This document shows, piece by piece, positions 1-11,373 of a DNA stretch of 64,000 bases. The translations under genes were made by a program, and so were the position numbers. This DNA comes from Rotaria macrura (Eukaryota > Rotifera > Eurotatoria > Philodinida > Philodinidae), in assembly GCA_900239685.1 (NCBI GenBank), contig OENT01000190.1, positions 102,755 through 166,754 on the forward strand, read 5' to 3'. Numbering within the stretch: position 1 is the first letter of the stretch; each line of letters opens with the position of its first letter. The notes under the pieces were generated by a model. It had not been told where the DNA came from. It saw nothing but the letters and a program-made list of their open reading frames with translations, and ran no database searches.

Positions 1-598
1 TATCTGTGTTATCGTGACACAATATTAAAAAAATAGCATGTCTTAGAGTAATCTTATTATCTTAATATTAGTTGCACAATCATGAAACATAGAACTATCG
101 TCGAGTTTTCTTTGTAATAGAGACATATAAATTATGGAAAGTTAATGTGCATCATTTATTTCTGAATTCTTGTGGAAGTTCGGTTGCATCTCATGGTTTG
201 TCGTTTTTCCTTGTACTTGGAAAAGTATTTCAAGATGAAATAAATGACAGTGCCTCTTGTTGCATCGACTTGTGTTAGTATGAGATAACAGGAACTCTCC
301 AATTAGATTATAATCTTCAGATAACTTTCCTATCAACTGAAGTGCTCAGATAGACTCTGCTATATAAATACGTCGGTTATCGTTCATTGAAATGAGGTAC
401 TATTAAAAAACTCACCGAAGTGCGTGCGGCGATATCCTTGATTGTAGAAATTAGAGATAAGAAGTGCGTTCCGATTGTTCTACACTATGTGTTAGATTTC
501 TAGAGAATTGAAATAGTTCAACAAATTCTCTATGTCTATCGTTTATTTTTAAAGATTTAAAGATTTCATTTTGTTTTCTTTTTCGTGAAGAATTATCA
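1..598. other. Non-coding left flank
   Basis: No coding region can be supported here. The longest open frame is a 64-codon stretch on the minus strand with no recognisable protein character. The right end runs into the pyrimidine-rich tract that precedes the first gene, so part of this stretch may be promoter or outron. Confidence 0.5.
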
Positions 599-612
599 TG
601 CTTGTTTTTTAG
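599..612 (+). other. Splice acceptor directly before the CMSS1 start
   Basis: A T-rich tract ending in AG at 611-612 touches the ATG at 613. No upstream coding exon is needed, because the protein starts with a family-like N-terminus at this ATG. An acceptor with no cis exon before it suggests a spliced leader is added here. A non-coding 5' exon further upstream is the alternative. Confidence 0.5.
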
Positions 613-1338
613 ATGGCTGATGATCTAGGTGACGATGATTATTATCTGCAGGAAGAAATTCAACCTGAAACTAATGATATATCTGACAAAAAAGTTAAAA
701 CAAAAAAGAATAAAAAGAAACTTCAACGGAAACTACCTCTGGGAACGTATTCCGATCTGGTAAACATAATTCGGATAAATTACAAGAAATCAAAAAGTCA
801 ATATGAACTTGATGAACTTCTTTCAATGTTTAATTCATCGATATCAGCTTCATCACCATCAACATCGAAAACAACACTTGATGAATATTTAAATGATTTA
901 ATTCCAATTAATAAATGGTCGAAGCAAGCTGATCTTTCATCAGCACCGGTTGTTTTAATTATTTCTCAATCGGCATTACGCTGTATTGAATTAGGGAAAA
1001 TCTTAAAGAATTCTTCATCATCGAAAATATTTACATTTCATTATTTGTTTGCTAAACATAAAAAACTATCTGATCAAATTGAAGTTTTAAAGAAATCAAC
1101 GACACTATTCAACATAATAATTGGAACACCAAAACGTATCGATGACATATTCGATGCTAAAGTCATTAATGTCAAACGATTAAAATATGTTCTAATCGAT
1201 TGGAATTATCATAATGTGAAACAACAACGTTTTATTGATTTAAATCAATTGAAAACTGAACTTTGTCATTTGTTATGCGAACAAAATGTTTTATGTAAAC
1301 GTTTTTTTAAAGAGAAAGCGAAAATAGGCCTTTTTTGA
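613..1338 (+). CDS. CMSS1: CMSS1-like ribosomal small subunit biogenesis protein
   Basis: Intronless, 241 codons. The N-terminus MADDLGDDDYY is acidic and is followed by a Lys-rich stretch (about residues 28-40). The rest follows the Cms1 family plan, a degenerate DEAD-box-like fold: a segment with SALRCIELGKIL, then LFAKHKKLSDQIEVL, then IIIGTPKRIDDI, then a strand ending VLIDW. The family works in the nucleolus in small-subunit rRNA processing; that role is taken from homology. The protein is slightly shorter than vertebrate CMSS1 but has a plausible end (KIGLF). The start is chosen because an acceptor tract abuts it and the family N-terminus begins there. The next gene follows after 45 bp on the same strand. 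Confidence 0.85.
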   Translation: MADDLGDDDYYLQEEIQPETNDISDKKVKTKKNKKKLQRKLPLGTYSDLVNIIRINYKKSKSQYELDELLSMFNSSISASSPSTSKTTLDEYLNDLIPINKWSKQADLSSAPVVLIISQSALRCIELGKILKNSSSSKIFTFHYLFAKHKKLSDQIEVLKKSTTLFNIIIGTPKRIDDIFDAKVINVKRLKYVLIDWNYHNVKQQRFIDLNQLKTELCHLLCEQNVLCKRFFKEKAKIGLF

Positions 1339-1383
1339 TTGTTAAAAAAAATCTTTGTTCCTTTATTGTTGCTCTTGTTTCAG
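1339..1383 (+). other. Intercistronic spacer with splice acceptor
   Basis: These 45 bp separate the CMSS1 stop from the NADAR start. The last bases form a strong pyrimidine tract ending TTGTTTCAG at 1383, immediately before ATG. No AATAAA lies between the two genes. This is the arrangement expected of an operon resolved by spliced-leader trans-splicing. The leader itself cannot be seen in genomic sequence. Confidence 0.6.
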
Positions 1384-1857
1384 ATGGGTGGACCAGCTGA
1401 TATTAATGGTAAACGACATCCTGAAACGGATAACTTTCTTCCATGTAAATTTGTCATTAATGGACAAACATATTCATCGGCAGAGAACTATTTTCAATGT
1501 TCGAAAACAACAAACGAAGCTGATCTAAATATGGTTTTAAAATCTGGCGCAGGCTGTTCAGCTTGGGCTGCTGGACAACGCATTAACATACGACCCGATT
1601 GGGAATCAGTCAAAGTCGATGAAATGTATAATGGAAATTTAGCAAAATTTCAACAGAATGATGATTTAAGAGATGCTCTTTTAAGTTCTGGTACTGGTTC
1701 GATTCGTTTTACGGGTTCAACCTCATTTTGGAATCACTGGAATGGTCTCATTTTAGAAAGAATACGTGCCGAACTACGTCAAAATGGAGAAGAAGATGCT
1801 CGACGGGCTTCTGAAATACATGCCATGATGATTAACTATGCCCATCAAAATAAATGA
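1384..1857 (+). CDS. NADAR-domain protein (YbiA-like)
   Basis: A single exon of 157 residues. Family landmarks in order: FLPCKFVINGQTYSSAENYF (about 17-36), QCSK, the W-A-A-G-Q segment near 63-67, PDWESVKVDEMYNGNLAKF with its conserved W, M and KF, and the terminal FWNHWNGLILERIRAEL. NADAR proteins related to YbiA are N-glycosidases acting on ADP-ribose-linked or riboflavin-pathway N-glycosidic bonds; the substrate here cannot be told from sequence. An open frame continues upstream to 1339, but the ATG at 1384 directly follows a good splice acceptor and is preferred. The gene sits 45 bp behind CMSS1 and is probably cotranscribed with it. It is short at the N-terminus compared with bacterial YbiA. 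Confidence 0.85.
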   Translation: MGGPADINGKRHPETDNFLPCKFVINGQTYSSAENYFQCSKTTNEADLNMVLKSGAGCSAWAAGQRINIRPDWESVKVDEMYNGNLAKFQQNDDLRDALLSSGTGSIRFTGSTSFWNHWNGLILERIRAELRQNGEEDARRASEIHAMMINYAHQNK

Positions 1858-1925
1858 CTCTTTTCCGGTTTCAAATCTATTTTTTTATTCTATTTTTTCA
1901 TTCAAAAATAATTTAACATATATCA

Positions 1926-1931
1926 AATAAA
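1926..1931 (+). terminator. Polyadenylation signal AATAAA
   Basis: AATAAA lies about 70 bp after the NADAR stop, the first such hexamer downstream of the two-gene unit. It would end one transcript for both genes. Confidence 0.45.
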
Positions 1932-4900
1932 ATATACATTGAAAATAGGTCATCTTACTTATGTGTCAAAGAATACAGACTAAGAAATTTTCATTAATTT
2001 TGGAGCGACTCTAATAAAACACATTTGTCATGATTTGTAGAAACTTGAAAAAGAAATTAAAATAAAGTATTTGCTAAAAAAAAGTCATGCGAATTAGAAC
2101 GAATATATCAAGTGAATTAGCATAAAATTAGTGAACAAATGATACTCATTATAGAAGAAAATGTCGGTGTCTTACAAGTCTTTCTTCTAATCAAATTCAA
2201 TCTTTAAGATCTTATTATTAGATTGTCGGGTTTGAAAGATAGTCAGTTATATAACATAGATTTTCTGCTTTTGCTTTCGCTCGGTTTTTCACATAGATCA
2301 TCTTTTTATCAAGTGCAAAATGATAATATAGATTTTTGGTGAATATTCATCGATTTACATTAGTCGTAACTCATCATGAACACGGAAGTAACAGTGAACA
2401 TGACTTATATTATAGCATCTAGTTCTTGGCCGTGATAATTATGAGAAGGCAGACTCGGAATTAGAATCTAATGAGTAGTTCGTCAAAAATATTTTTTCTA
2501 GCTTGAGACTTAGTATATAATACGATTATTCTCGTAATGTTAGATATAAAATTGAATTTTGGACAATATATTGAGACAGTTGAGTCGAGGAATAGAGACG
2601 ATTGGCGCTCATATCGAAATAATAGAAAAGAGAAATCATACAAGCAGTTCAGACCAGTTTTTGCTAAGATTTTTGTTTGGCGTACTTTGCCATTTCACGA
2701 AAACTAGTGTTTATTTTCATAAATAATATGCATTCATTTTTATTTTCTATTTGAATGTTGAGATTCACATGATTTTATAAGTCGTTAAGATATGTGAAAT
2801 ATTCAACGAATAAAAATAATAATTTCTCTGCATAAGAAGAGAACAATATTTTTGTCACAATGAACAATCTTCAATTTAATGAGTTTATGAAAGTGTATCT
2901 AATTTTCAAGATAAAAAAACAACATGATACCTTTCCATTCAATAGAAAGCATCTACTATCATATTGTATTAAAAGTATCTTGTTTCAGTTCTATAGAATT
3001 TGTTGAATTCAGAATGATATATGAAAAATTGCATTAGTGAACTGTCATGTTTTTCACCTTTTCAAAATATCGATCTCTACCATTCATCTTTGATAAAACT
3101 GTGAGAATAAATCATGTTTCTAGCAGAGAGATGACGATATAATTTTTAGTCTTATACAATAATGCTAGGAGATAACATTCAACAAGTGAAGATTGGAAAA
3201 TAGTTAGACTTATAATCCATAGTTCGTGTCAACCTTGTTTCTATAGATTTAATTTTCTTGTATGTTTGAAAAAACATGACGGGATAATAATTTTGGCATT
3301 AACCTTTTTGTTTCCAAAATCCTTATTTCACCAGATAATGAAGTTTTAATGTTTCAAAAAATGACTTGTCAAATATGATTTCCTAATTACAAAATTACTT
3401 TATTATACAAAAATTACTTAGTTTCTTAAAAAATTCAGTCCTGTCACGACTTATATTTTGACGTCATGTTATTCCAAACAAAGCATAATCATAAAATACA
3501 TAAAAGTATAAAAACTCTAATAGGAAAAATACGAACAAGTTTTTTCCCTCTATCATTTTTCAAAAAACGCATATGGTTTCAATAGATAACAAAAATCGAG
3601 CAATATAAATAATGCATTGATCTCATTTATGGATGTATAATTATGTTGATAATTTTCTATATACGATTAGTTTTCCTGCGGTAATGTTTAAGCTCATTCC
3701 ATGTGACTCGTGCTATTAATGTAAGAAAATTTCATTTCCAAATTCTGACACTAAGAGCTCTTTCTAAAAGTTCATTTAATAAAAATCTAGTTTAAAAAAA
3801 AAACCATAAATATGCATGATTTATTATATTCCGTATAGATACCTATTTTACTATGCAAAATACATGTTCATGTTAATTTCTATCATAGTGAAAATCCAAT
3901 TGTTCCTTGATTTTCTCACAACTATAGCAAATCATTCAAATCGAAAAGCAACTGATCGACCCAGTTCGAATTATATTGTTACATGTTCAATTAATGAAAA
4001 ATAAAATTATGGTACATAATAGATGTAAAATGATCTTTGTAAAATATGTAACACAGGAAAGAAAATTTTTCTCAAGCAGTATTTTCAGATAAGAGCTTTA
4101 TATCAGGATTCATTTTATCTATTCGACTAACCGAATACAAAGAAAAAGAATGAAAGATTTTCGAACTTAAAAATGTTCAAAGGAAATTCTTTGTTCCTAT
4201 TACTTCGTTCGCATATCAATTGTTAGTAATAATTATTCTAAGAATTAAATAGAAAACAACTGAAACTAAGGAAGAAGTCGATTAACATGTACAAAATAGT
4301 AGGAAATTAGCATAGGAATATTTCGTTCGACTTTCTATTGTTCAAAAGCAGTTATATTACCAAGCAAAGTGATATTAATGATCTATTCAATTTATAACTC
4401 TTGTATGGAAGAATTTGTATTCGTCACATCGTTCTACTCTTATTACACTTGAGCGAGATTGAAAAGAAAAAGAATAAATGAAAAAAAAAATATATGATAC
4501 GACAAGAGAAAAAAATAAGTTATATACAGGTTCATTTTCCATGTCGAATCTATGTAAGTAGTAGATGAAGAAAATGATGAATCTATCGTGTTTTTTCCTT
4601 CATTTTCTCATGAGCATATCTAGACATAGTCTATCGATTGTAAAATAATCAGGTAAACTGAAATACTCATTTTAGGATTACCGAAACCAATTTTATTCAA
4701 CATAAACAGAAACATTCTTTCTGCTAGAACGGTGTGTTATGTTATTCAATCGATTGCGAAGGAATTTCAAATAACTACGCATGTTAAAATTTCTCAGTAC
4801 TTTACGAGGAAATGTCATGCCTTGAACTGTAGATTATCAAAGCGTTTTGAATAGAATTAGTTTTAAATTATCTTCACAAGAATAAATGAAGTGTACTCAT

Positions 4901-5480
4901 AGCAGACATAGGCATTATGTTTTACATAGCGCATTGTATTTTTATACAAATGTAAGTATTTAATTAATGAATTTCCGTAGTTGAAAAGTAAAAAAAGCAT
5001 GTTTGGGTCATTTGAAAAATATTTAAAAACAACTCTTATCTCTTAATTATGAAATTTCTAGAAGTAAAGTTTTAATCTATCGATGAGTTTTACTTGATCC
5101 GTAAATGTTGATCTATTCAATAGGTTCATATCGAATGAAATATTTACACACGAATGACACATACTATGACATAGTTGAAACTCATCTTTTTCCTAATATT
5201 GTACTTCAAAAAGTATTTATGTTTATATTTCATTTTTATATGGATATTCTCTAATTAATTAGATTACATTAAATTCAGAAATATTTCTATTGTTTTGCTG
5301 TTGTCTGCCTTTTTAAATATTGTTCTCTTCGTTATTATGATTCTTGTTCACCCGCAAGAGAATTATATCTCTAGCATATATTATCTATCACGCACAATGG
5401 CATTCTTACAAATATAAAAACTAATGCCATAATACTTATTTCCCTTATTTTCTTTTTCTTGTCTCTTTTGTTTTATCATT
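1932..5480. other. Gene-free AT-rich stretch
   Basis: About 3.5 kb with only short open frames (up to 62 codons), none with recognisable motifs, signal peptide or supporting splice structure. No repeat or RNA gene was recognised by eye. Confidence 0.5.
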
Positions 5481-5484
5481 TTAG
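5481..5484 (+). other. Splice acceptor upstream of the small secreted protein
   Basis: A T-rich run ends in TTAG at 5481-5484, 58 nt before the ATG at 5543. It may mark trans-splicing or a 5' UTR intron, and supports the idea that this short reading frame is transcribed. Confidence 0.4.
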
Positions 5485-5542
5485 ATCGGAGTCTAACATA
5501 TCTGCTTATTGTTGATCAATTCTTCAATTAACATTTTAAAAA

Positions 5543-5812
5543 ATGCGTCTTTGTGCTCTTGTCAGTTTATGCTTGGTGGCGATTTTCTTATTCATGGTTT
5601 CATCATCGGTCACTGTTGCCGAAACGTATCATCATCCTCGGACAAGAAAATTGTCCAATGTTGCATGGCTTGGAGCGCCTCATTTTCAGGCTTTATCAAA
5701 ACGTGGCCGATTCGTTTTTCGTGAAACGCCACATGATTATATGCATGATGCAGAAAATGATGATGCAGAAGATCTCGACCTTCATTCTGATAAACGTAAT
5801 TGGCGATTATAA
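5543..5812 (+). CDS. Small secreted protein, possible peptide prohormone
   Basis: 89 residues, one exon. Residues 1-27 form a clear signal peptide (MRLCALVSLCLVAIFLFM, then SSSVTVAE). The remainder carries basic cleavage candidates RTRK near 33-36, SKR near 54 and DKR near 85. Cutting at these would release a peptide of about 18 residues (LSNVAWLGAPHFQALS), an acidic spacer and a C-terminal NWRL. No glycine precedes a dibasic site, so C-terminal amidation is not indicated. Its nature as a neuropeptide or hormone precursor is inference from layout; I recognise no family. An acceptor lies 58 nt upstream and AATAAA about 140 nt downstream. Two overlapping open frames in other phases lack a signal peptide. 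Confidence 0.6.
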   Translation: MRLCALVSLCLVAIFLFMVSSSVTVAETYHHPRTRKLSNVAWLGAPHFQALSKRGRFVFRETPHDYMHDAENDDAEDLDLHSDKRNWRL

Positions 5813-5951
5813 AAGACAAAACAAACAACAACACAATGAAATGGTCGAATCAAGGGACAAATATATCGTCTCTTTTTATTTTGAAACAAAAACAACTCAT
5901 CCCATTTTTTGTAGTGGATATCGTGATTGTATGCATTGAAAGTCATTATTT

Positions 5952-5957
5952 AATAAA
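5952..5957 (+). terminator. Polyadenylation signal AATAAA
   Basis: First AATAAA after the small secreted protein, about 140 bp past its stop. Confidence 0.35.
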
Positions 5958-8900
5958 TGAGAAGTCTTATTCCCTGAAATATTTTCAAATAATATATTGT
6001 CAACAAGAACAAGAAGAAAAACATATATAATCAACAAAATTTTAACAGAAAAAGTTCATATTAAAAAATTATAAAAACTAGGCTAATATGTTTATGATTA
6101 GGAAAACGAATAATCAGTTTGAGTTACACGCGATCCAATCTGTATTATATGAATTCATGCTTCTTGTCGAACTCATCTAATGGTGAAAGATTGATAGAAA
6201 CTACAAGTCTACTATGGCACACATGAAGCCATATGTCATATGCATGATTTCATTTCACTTTTTAATTAATGTTAATCTTATTCAAATAAATTTTTGTTCA
6301 TTTAAACTAAAATCGATGATTTGTCAACATACTTTATAGTTTTTGTATCTTAATGATGCGAGTAGTTAGATCTTATTTAAGAATTTCACTTATGATTTCA
6401 TTGCTTCCTTGTATGTCGAGGGTGCTTCATATTCTATTCATGTTTGCCAATGATTTCTATTTCTGTAGCATTGAAAAGTAAACACTTTTCTTGTAAAAAT
6501 AATCCTTCTATTGAGACAATACATCGCACACTATCGTTAGTCATCATTCTTTCCAGTTTCCAACATCATATATTTTGTTGCCTAATGAAATGTAAATATT
6601 TTTTTATAGAAAAATTTGAGACGTGACGACATCAATAAATTGACCTAATTATAAAAAATTTCCATGACTTACTGAACATCATAGATCTTTTAATAGAGAT
6701 AAATCGAAATAAATATGATGTTAAAATATAGATTTTCAATCACATTGGAAAAAGAATTAACTACTTTTCCACGAAGATAATAATTTTGTATTCAATCGAG
6801 TACAATGAATTATGTAAGTGATTTTGTCTTCGATATTATGGTATTATCAATGATAAATAACATTATTGCTTTAGACGTGCGGAAATAAAAGTATCCATTT
6901 CTGTCTTGATACTAGTCATATTTTTGGAGGCAAAAGAACACAAAGCCTTAAAAATCAAAGTTTTTAGCCGAATGTACTAAATACAATTTGCATTCTCTTT
7001 CTTTACCGAGTAAAATGTCAATATTTGCCTTCATAAAATTAAAAGTTATCACAAAAGTGTGTTGGCTTTTACACTAATTCATTTTATCGCTTCTTGTTTT
7101 ACTAATAGAATATTTGCAAAGTGAGCTAGACACTAGTGAATTATCACTAATATTGTTAACACTATCATTTTGTGCGGAGCTACAATGGTTACTGAGTATC
7201 TAACAACTAATTACAACGAGTTCAACGATTATTTGCCATTTTACTCGATTTCTTAGCTAATATTTATATCTTACGTAGTTTTAAGCAACGATTATTCATT
7301 AACAAAAGGCTGACGACTGTTGGGAAATGTAACACTTTTACGAATATTAAGAATTTTCTTTCTTTTCAATCAGTCTCTAGTGTTTTATTCGGCTTCATTG
7401 CCCAATAATTTTCGAAAACAGTGATCCATCATCTCTCTCTCTTTCTCTGGTACTCTCCGTAGAGTCGTACATTATTGAGACTATCAATTGTGTTGATTAA
7501 ATTTTATTGTTTCATTTCGTGTTTTAGTACATATATACATGCAATAGGGAAGTCAAATATCTTTATCTTTGACATAAGACAAATAATGATCGGTAAAGTC
7601 AAGAATGTGCAATATTTCATGAAGATTTCCATCCTATGTAACGAATAAAATTTGTCAGAATTTTTTATTACATAGTCTATTTTTCATCTTTTAGTCACTG
7701 AGGTAGAGTTCGTTTGTCTATTGACAACGAGTTGAAATGGTCGAATTTCCAAAAATAAATATAATTTCCCGTATAGAACTCTCAAACAAGTAATATTCTG
7801 ACAAATCATTTGATGCATCAACGATTCAGTATATAAATTAAGATCGGTTTTATCGAATTTCTTTTAAAGGAAAACATCCATGTATGTCGATACGAATTCC
7901 CTGGACATGTAAAGAATATGAGTAGCCATCATCAGTACTCGAGGGACTAATGTAAATAGTGAAATACTTTTCTTTTTTTGTTGAATATAAGTCAAGTCTA
8001 TTATTTTTAAACAAAGAACGTTATTAAAATGAGTTCAAAATAGTCGATCAAATTTATTTAATTGTGTTCTTTATAATACTTTTGATAATCATCATTCATA
8101 TTTCAATAGCTTAATCACTAGTTATATGAATATTGACTGATATTGATGTGGGCGGAAATCATATTCATATCCAAATAGCAGCTGTATAACTTCTGATTGA
8201 TCTGTGTCTTTAGATTCAGCATTAACTAATCGTATCGAACATTATAAATGCGTTTTGATATTACATTTTGAAAGACATTCTTTATACAACGTTCGACTAT
8301 CGCTATCTGTTATTTGTTAGTGGATATCAAGAGTGGCATCTAAATTGTCACGCGTAGTTTTGAATCAAGACAGAAATCAAATATGATTTTTGATCTACTT
8401 TAAAATAACTCTGTTGTTGTATGAACCAAGGCACTGAAGTTGGCTGCTTCTTCATCAGACATTATGCAATGGAATAGAACAATGACTATAATTGGATTTG
8501 GTTGTTTTGACTGGAATTCATACAAAATCAATAAAATATAAGCGATTCTTAATCTTAAATGGAAGAAAAAGTGAATAACAACGTAGTTTTTGTTCTGTAC
8601 ATTGAAAAAAAACACATCTCATCTTTTAGATAGTAGTCTAATGATTTTCCTGATACTTAGTGCTTTTCTAGTAACAATATTCCATAGGACAAAAACTTCA
8701 AGAGACGATAATCATATTTAATTGATCTACTTTCCCTTTTGCAATTCATTTTCTTATCTCAACACAAGAGCAGAACTTACCCTCGGATTCTATATCTTAA
8801 GAAGTGCATTAAGAGCCAAGAAACTTTCATATGGACATCTCGAATATTTTTGAACTGTACAGTAAAATACGGAAATATGATTTTACATGAGTGTGTCGCC

Positions 8901-9425
8901 CAATAAAATAAGATGATTTTCGAGTTTACAGTCCAATAAATATTCCATGTGAATTGGCTAGAAAAGAAATAATGTTTTTCTATGACTTTATCATGAGTTA
9001 TTCCTTCTCTTTCCAAAAATGTCAACTTTCCACAAGAAAGCCAAAATAAGTTTTGCTGCATTTAAATCGGAAAGAATTGATTTCTTTATCAATAAATGAT
9101 AAGAGTACGAAAAAAGCGGCATTTGGATGAACGGTTGTCATTAAAAGAAAATATTCAATGTAAATATATGAATTCAGTTCTTAAAAACACTGCTCATTGA
9201 TCGTTTAACTATTGAGACAACTCATTATTGATTATCATTCTAATTTGGAAATATCCCGTACATGAGAAAAAGAGTGACAAGCGAACTGCGATAGCTATCT
9301 TCATTAGAAAGTCCATTCAACAAAATATTGGAAAATCAAGAGTATTTGATTCGATTATGACTCTCTTACTCCTCGTTTATGAGTGTATATCGGCATGTTT
9401 TTGTTTTCAAGATCATCGCAATACA
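5958..9425. other. Gene-free AT-rich stretch
   Basis: About 3.5 kb. Open frames reach 94 codons (minus strand, 8777-9061), but they lack splice partners, motifs or protein-like composition. A short CT run occurs near 7433-7448. I see nothing else. Confidence 0.5.
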
Positions 9426-9429
9426 ATGG

Positions 9430-10110
9430 AACAAGTATCGTCCCGTTTCGTCGACATCCCCTTAATTGTCCCGCTTGGTCGACAGAAATGTTTTTCCTAT
9501 TTCGTCGACAACATGTTTTTCTTACTTTGCCGAAAAACATGTTATCCCTTTGGTATACCCCGCAATTTAGTAATCAAACGCTTGGTCGACAAGTTGAGGT
9601 CCAATTCATAAATCATTAAATGAGTATCCAGTTTTCTAAAGTTAAAAGTCACTTGATCTATGGTTTAGTGAATAAAAGTCAAAATTCAATTTGATATACA
9701 CACAAGTTTGATTTGATAAAATTTTGCAATTGTCGTTGAGTTTTTCTACTTATGAATCGGAAAATCGCTCTGACTGAANTTCAGTCAGAGCGATTTTCCG
9801 ATTCATAAGTAGAAAAACTCAACGACAATTGCAAAATTTTATCAAATCAAACTTGTGTGTATATCAAATTGAATTTTGACTTTTATTCACTAAACCATAG
9901 ATCAAGTGACTTTTAACTTTAGAAAACTGGATACTCATTTAATGATTTATGAATTGGACCTCAACTTGTCGACCAAGCGTTTGATTACTAAATTGCGGGG
10001 TATACCAAAGGAATAAGATAGTTGTCGGCGAAATAGGAAAAACATTTCACTCGACCAAGCGGGAAATTCCTCTAATTGGACTTAATTAGTCGACTAAACT
10101 GGACTTGACC
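9430..10110. repeat. Large inverted repeat around a single N
   Basis: The arms 9547-9778 and 9780-10011 are exact reverse complements (232 bp each) with one N at 9779. Outside this core the likeness continues but with differences out to roughly 9430 and 10110. The left side contains an extra 32-bp hairpin (9511-9542, ACATGTTTTT paired with AAAAACATGT) that the right side lacks. Both outer parts carry GTCGAC-centred motifs, at about 9449, 9478, 9505, 9585, 9967 and 10089. The N shows that the assembler joined two pieces here. The perfect core may be an assembly fold-back; the diverged outer parts suggest two real copies. Confidence 0.9.
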
Positions 10111-11373
10111 AATGTAACATAATTAGTTTAATAGCAAGAAAATATTTCTAGAACCTTTTTGAGACTTCAAAAGCTTAAGAGTTTTATAAAGTTATTTGCT
10201 GTTTATCTTTGAACTATCATCGATAGTGTGAAGGAGGATTAAATGGCTGAGATCAACTTAACTAAGAGAGAACTGCATAGCTAAACGAGAAAAACAACAT
10301 GAATGGTGTCACTTTCTTAACTTCTCTTCAGATGTTTCGAAAAGTAAGAGATGATATGTGATCATAGAGAACTTCATATCGTATAATATGAACTCTGGAT
10401 TTATAATACCATAATGGCAAAGAACTCTTCATTAATTGATGTTTATAAACTACTTTCTGTTTCAAAGAAAATCTACAAAGAACTGCATATATATACTGTG
10501 CCGTTTAGACTGTACTAAAAACATATAAGACAAGATTTTCTATTGCTATTTATAAATTCATGAGTTACATAAGATATCACTTGCTTTCGCCAAGACAGAT
10601 CATTCCAATAATTGGTCTGAATCGGAAGCCGGGAGATGAAAGTGACTTGATGATTCCTTATGTTTGATTTTATCTGATCCTATTGTAGAAATTTGAAGGA
10701 ATCCCACGTGAGCCTTGGACTCATTTCTAGTTATGTTACCAGGTATTTACTTACATCTAATTCAGAAAATAGGATTCATCGTTCGTATCCGTTTGTAGAT
10801 CCGTCTTCCGAAGTCCGATCGAATATTATCAGTGATTTGGATATGATAAGATCCTGCCGGATGTAGTTCGGATTCGTTCGCCTGCATGTTTTCAATCCGT
10901 GTCATTCATCAGAGTAACAAATCTTCAACCAGGACACTTACGAACTTTTCGTTGAGTATTAACATTACTCCTGATTCTAAATAGGACATGCTAGTATTAA
11001 CAATGAGCGCACCATTGTTTCATACACATGATAACTGAAATCTTATCATATATTTTATGCATGTTTATTCAAATATGCTTGCTCGCGCCATCTATTCATT
11101 ATCGCACGATATATGCTCAAATAGCAATAAAGTTTCTTTGACATCAATAGATGTTGTTCATTTTACACGCATTTTAATGAAACCGACATTCAGATATCAT
11201 TTCTTCGTTCCTCTTTCATTTTACGACGAATCAATCACTAACTAACTATAGATTCATCGAATCAAAAATATAAAGAAAAAAGCATTTCTTACATTTCAAC
11301 GAATTTTATTTCATTTGATTATATTGATCATTTGGCGACGTATACAAAGATTCAATAAGCTTTTTTACTCGTC
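10111..11373. other. Upstream region of the RdRP gene
   Basis: No coding region supported. At 10617-10880 the short motif CCGGA/TCCGA and relatives recur on both strands in a slightly GC-richer patch, similar in style to the motif-saturated tract at 54-58 kb. The last few hundred bases should contain the RdRP promoter, but no clear element can be named. Confidence 0.4.

Noticed and set aside
8777-9061. 94-codon minus-strand open frame
   Set aside because: No splice partners, no motifs and unnatural composition.
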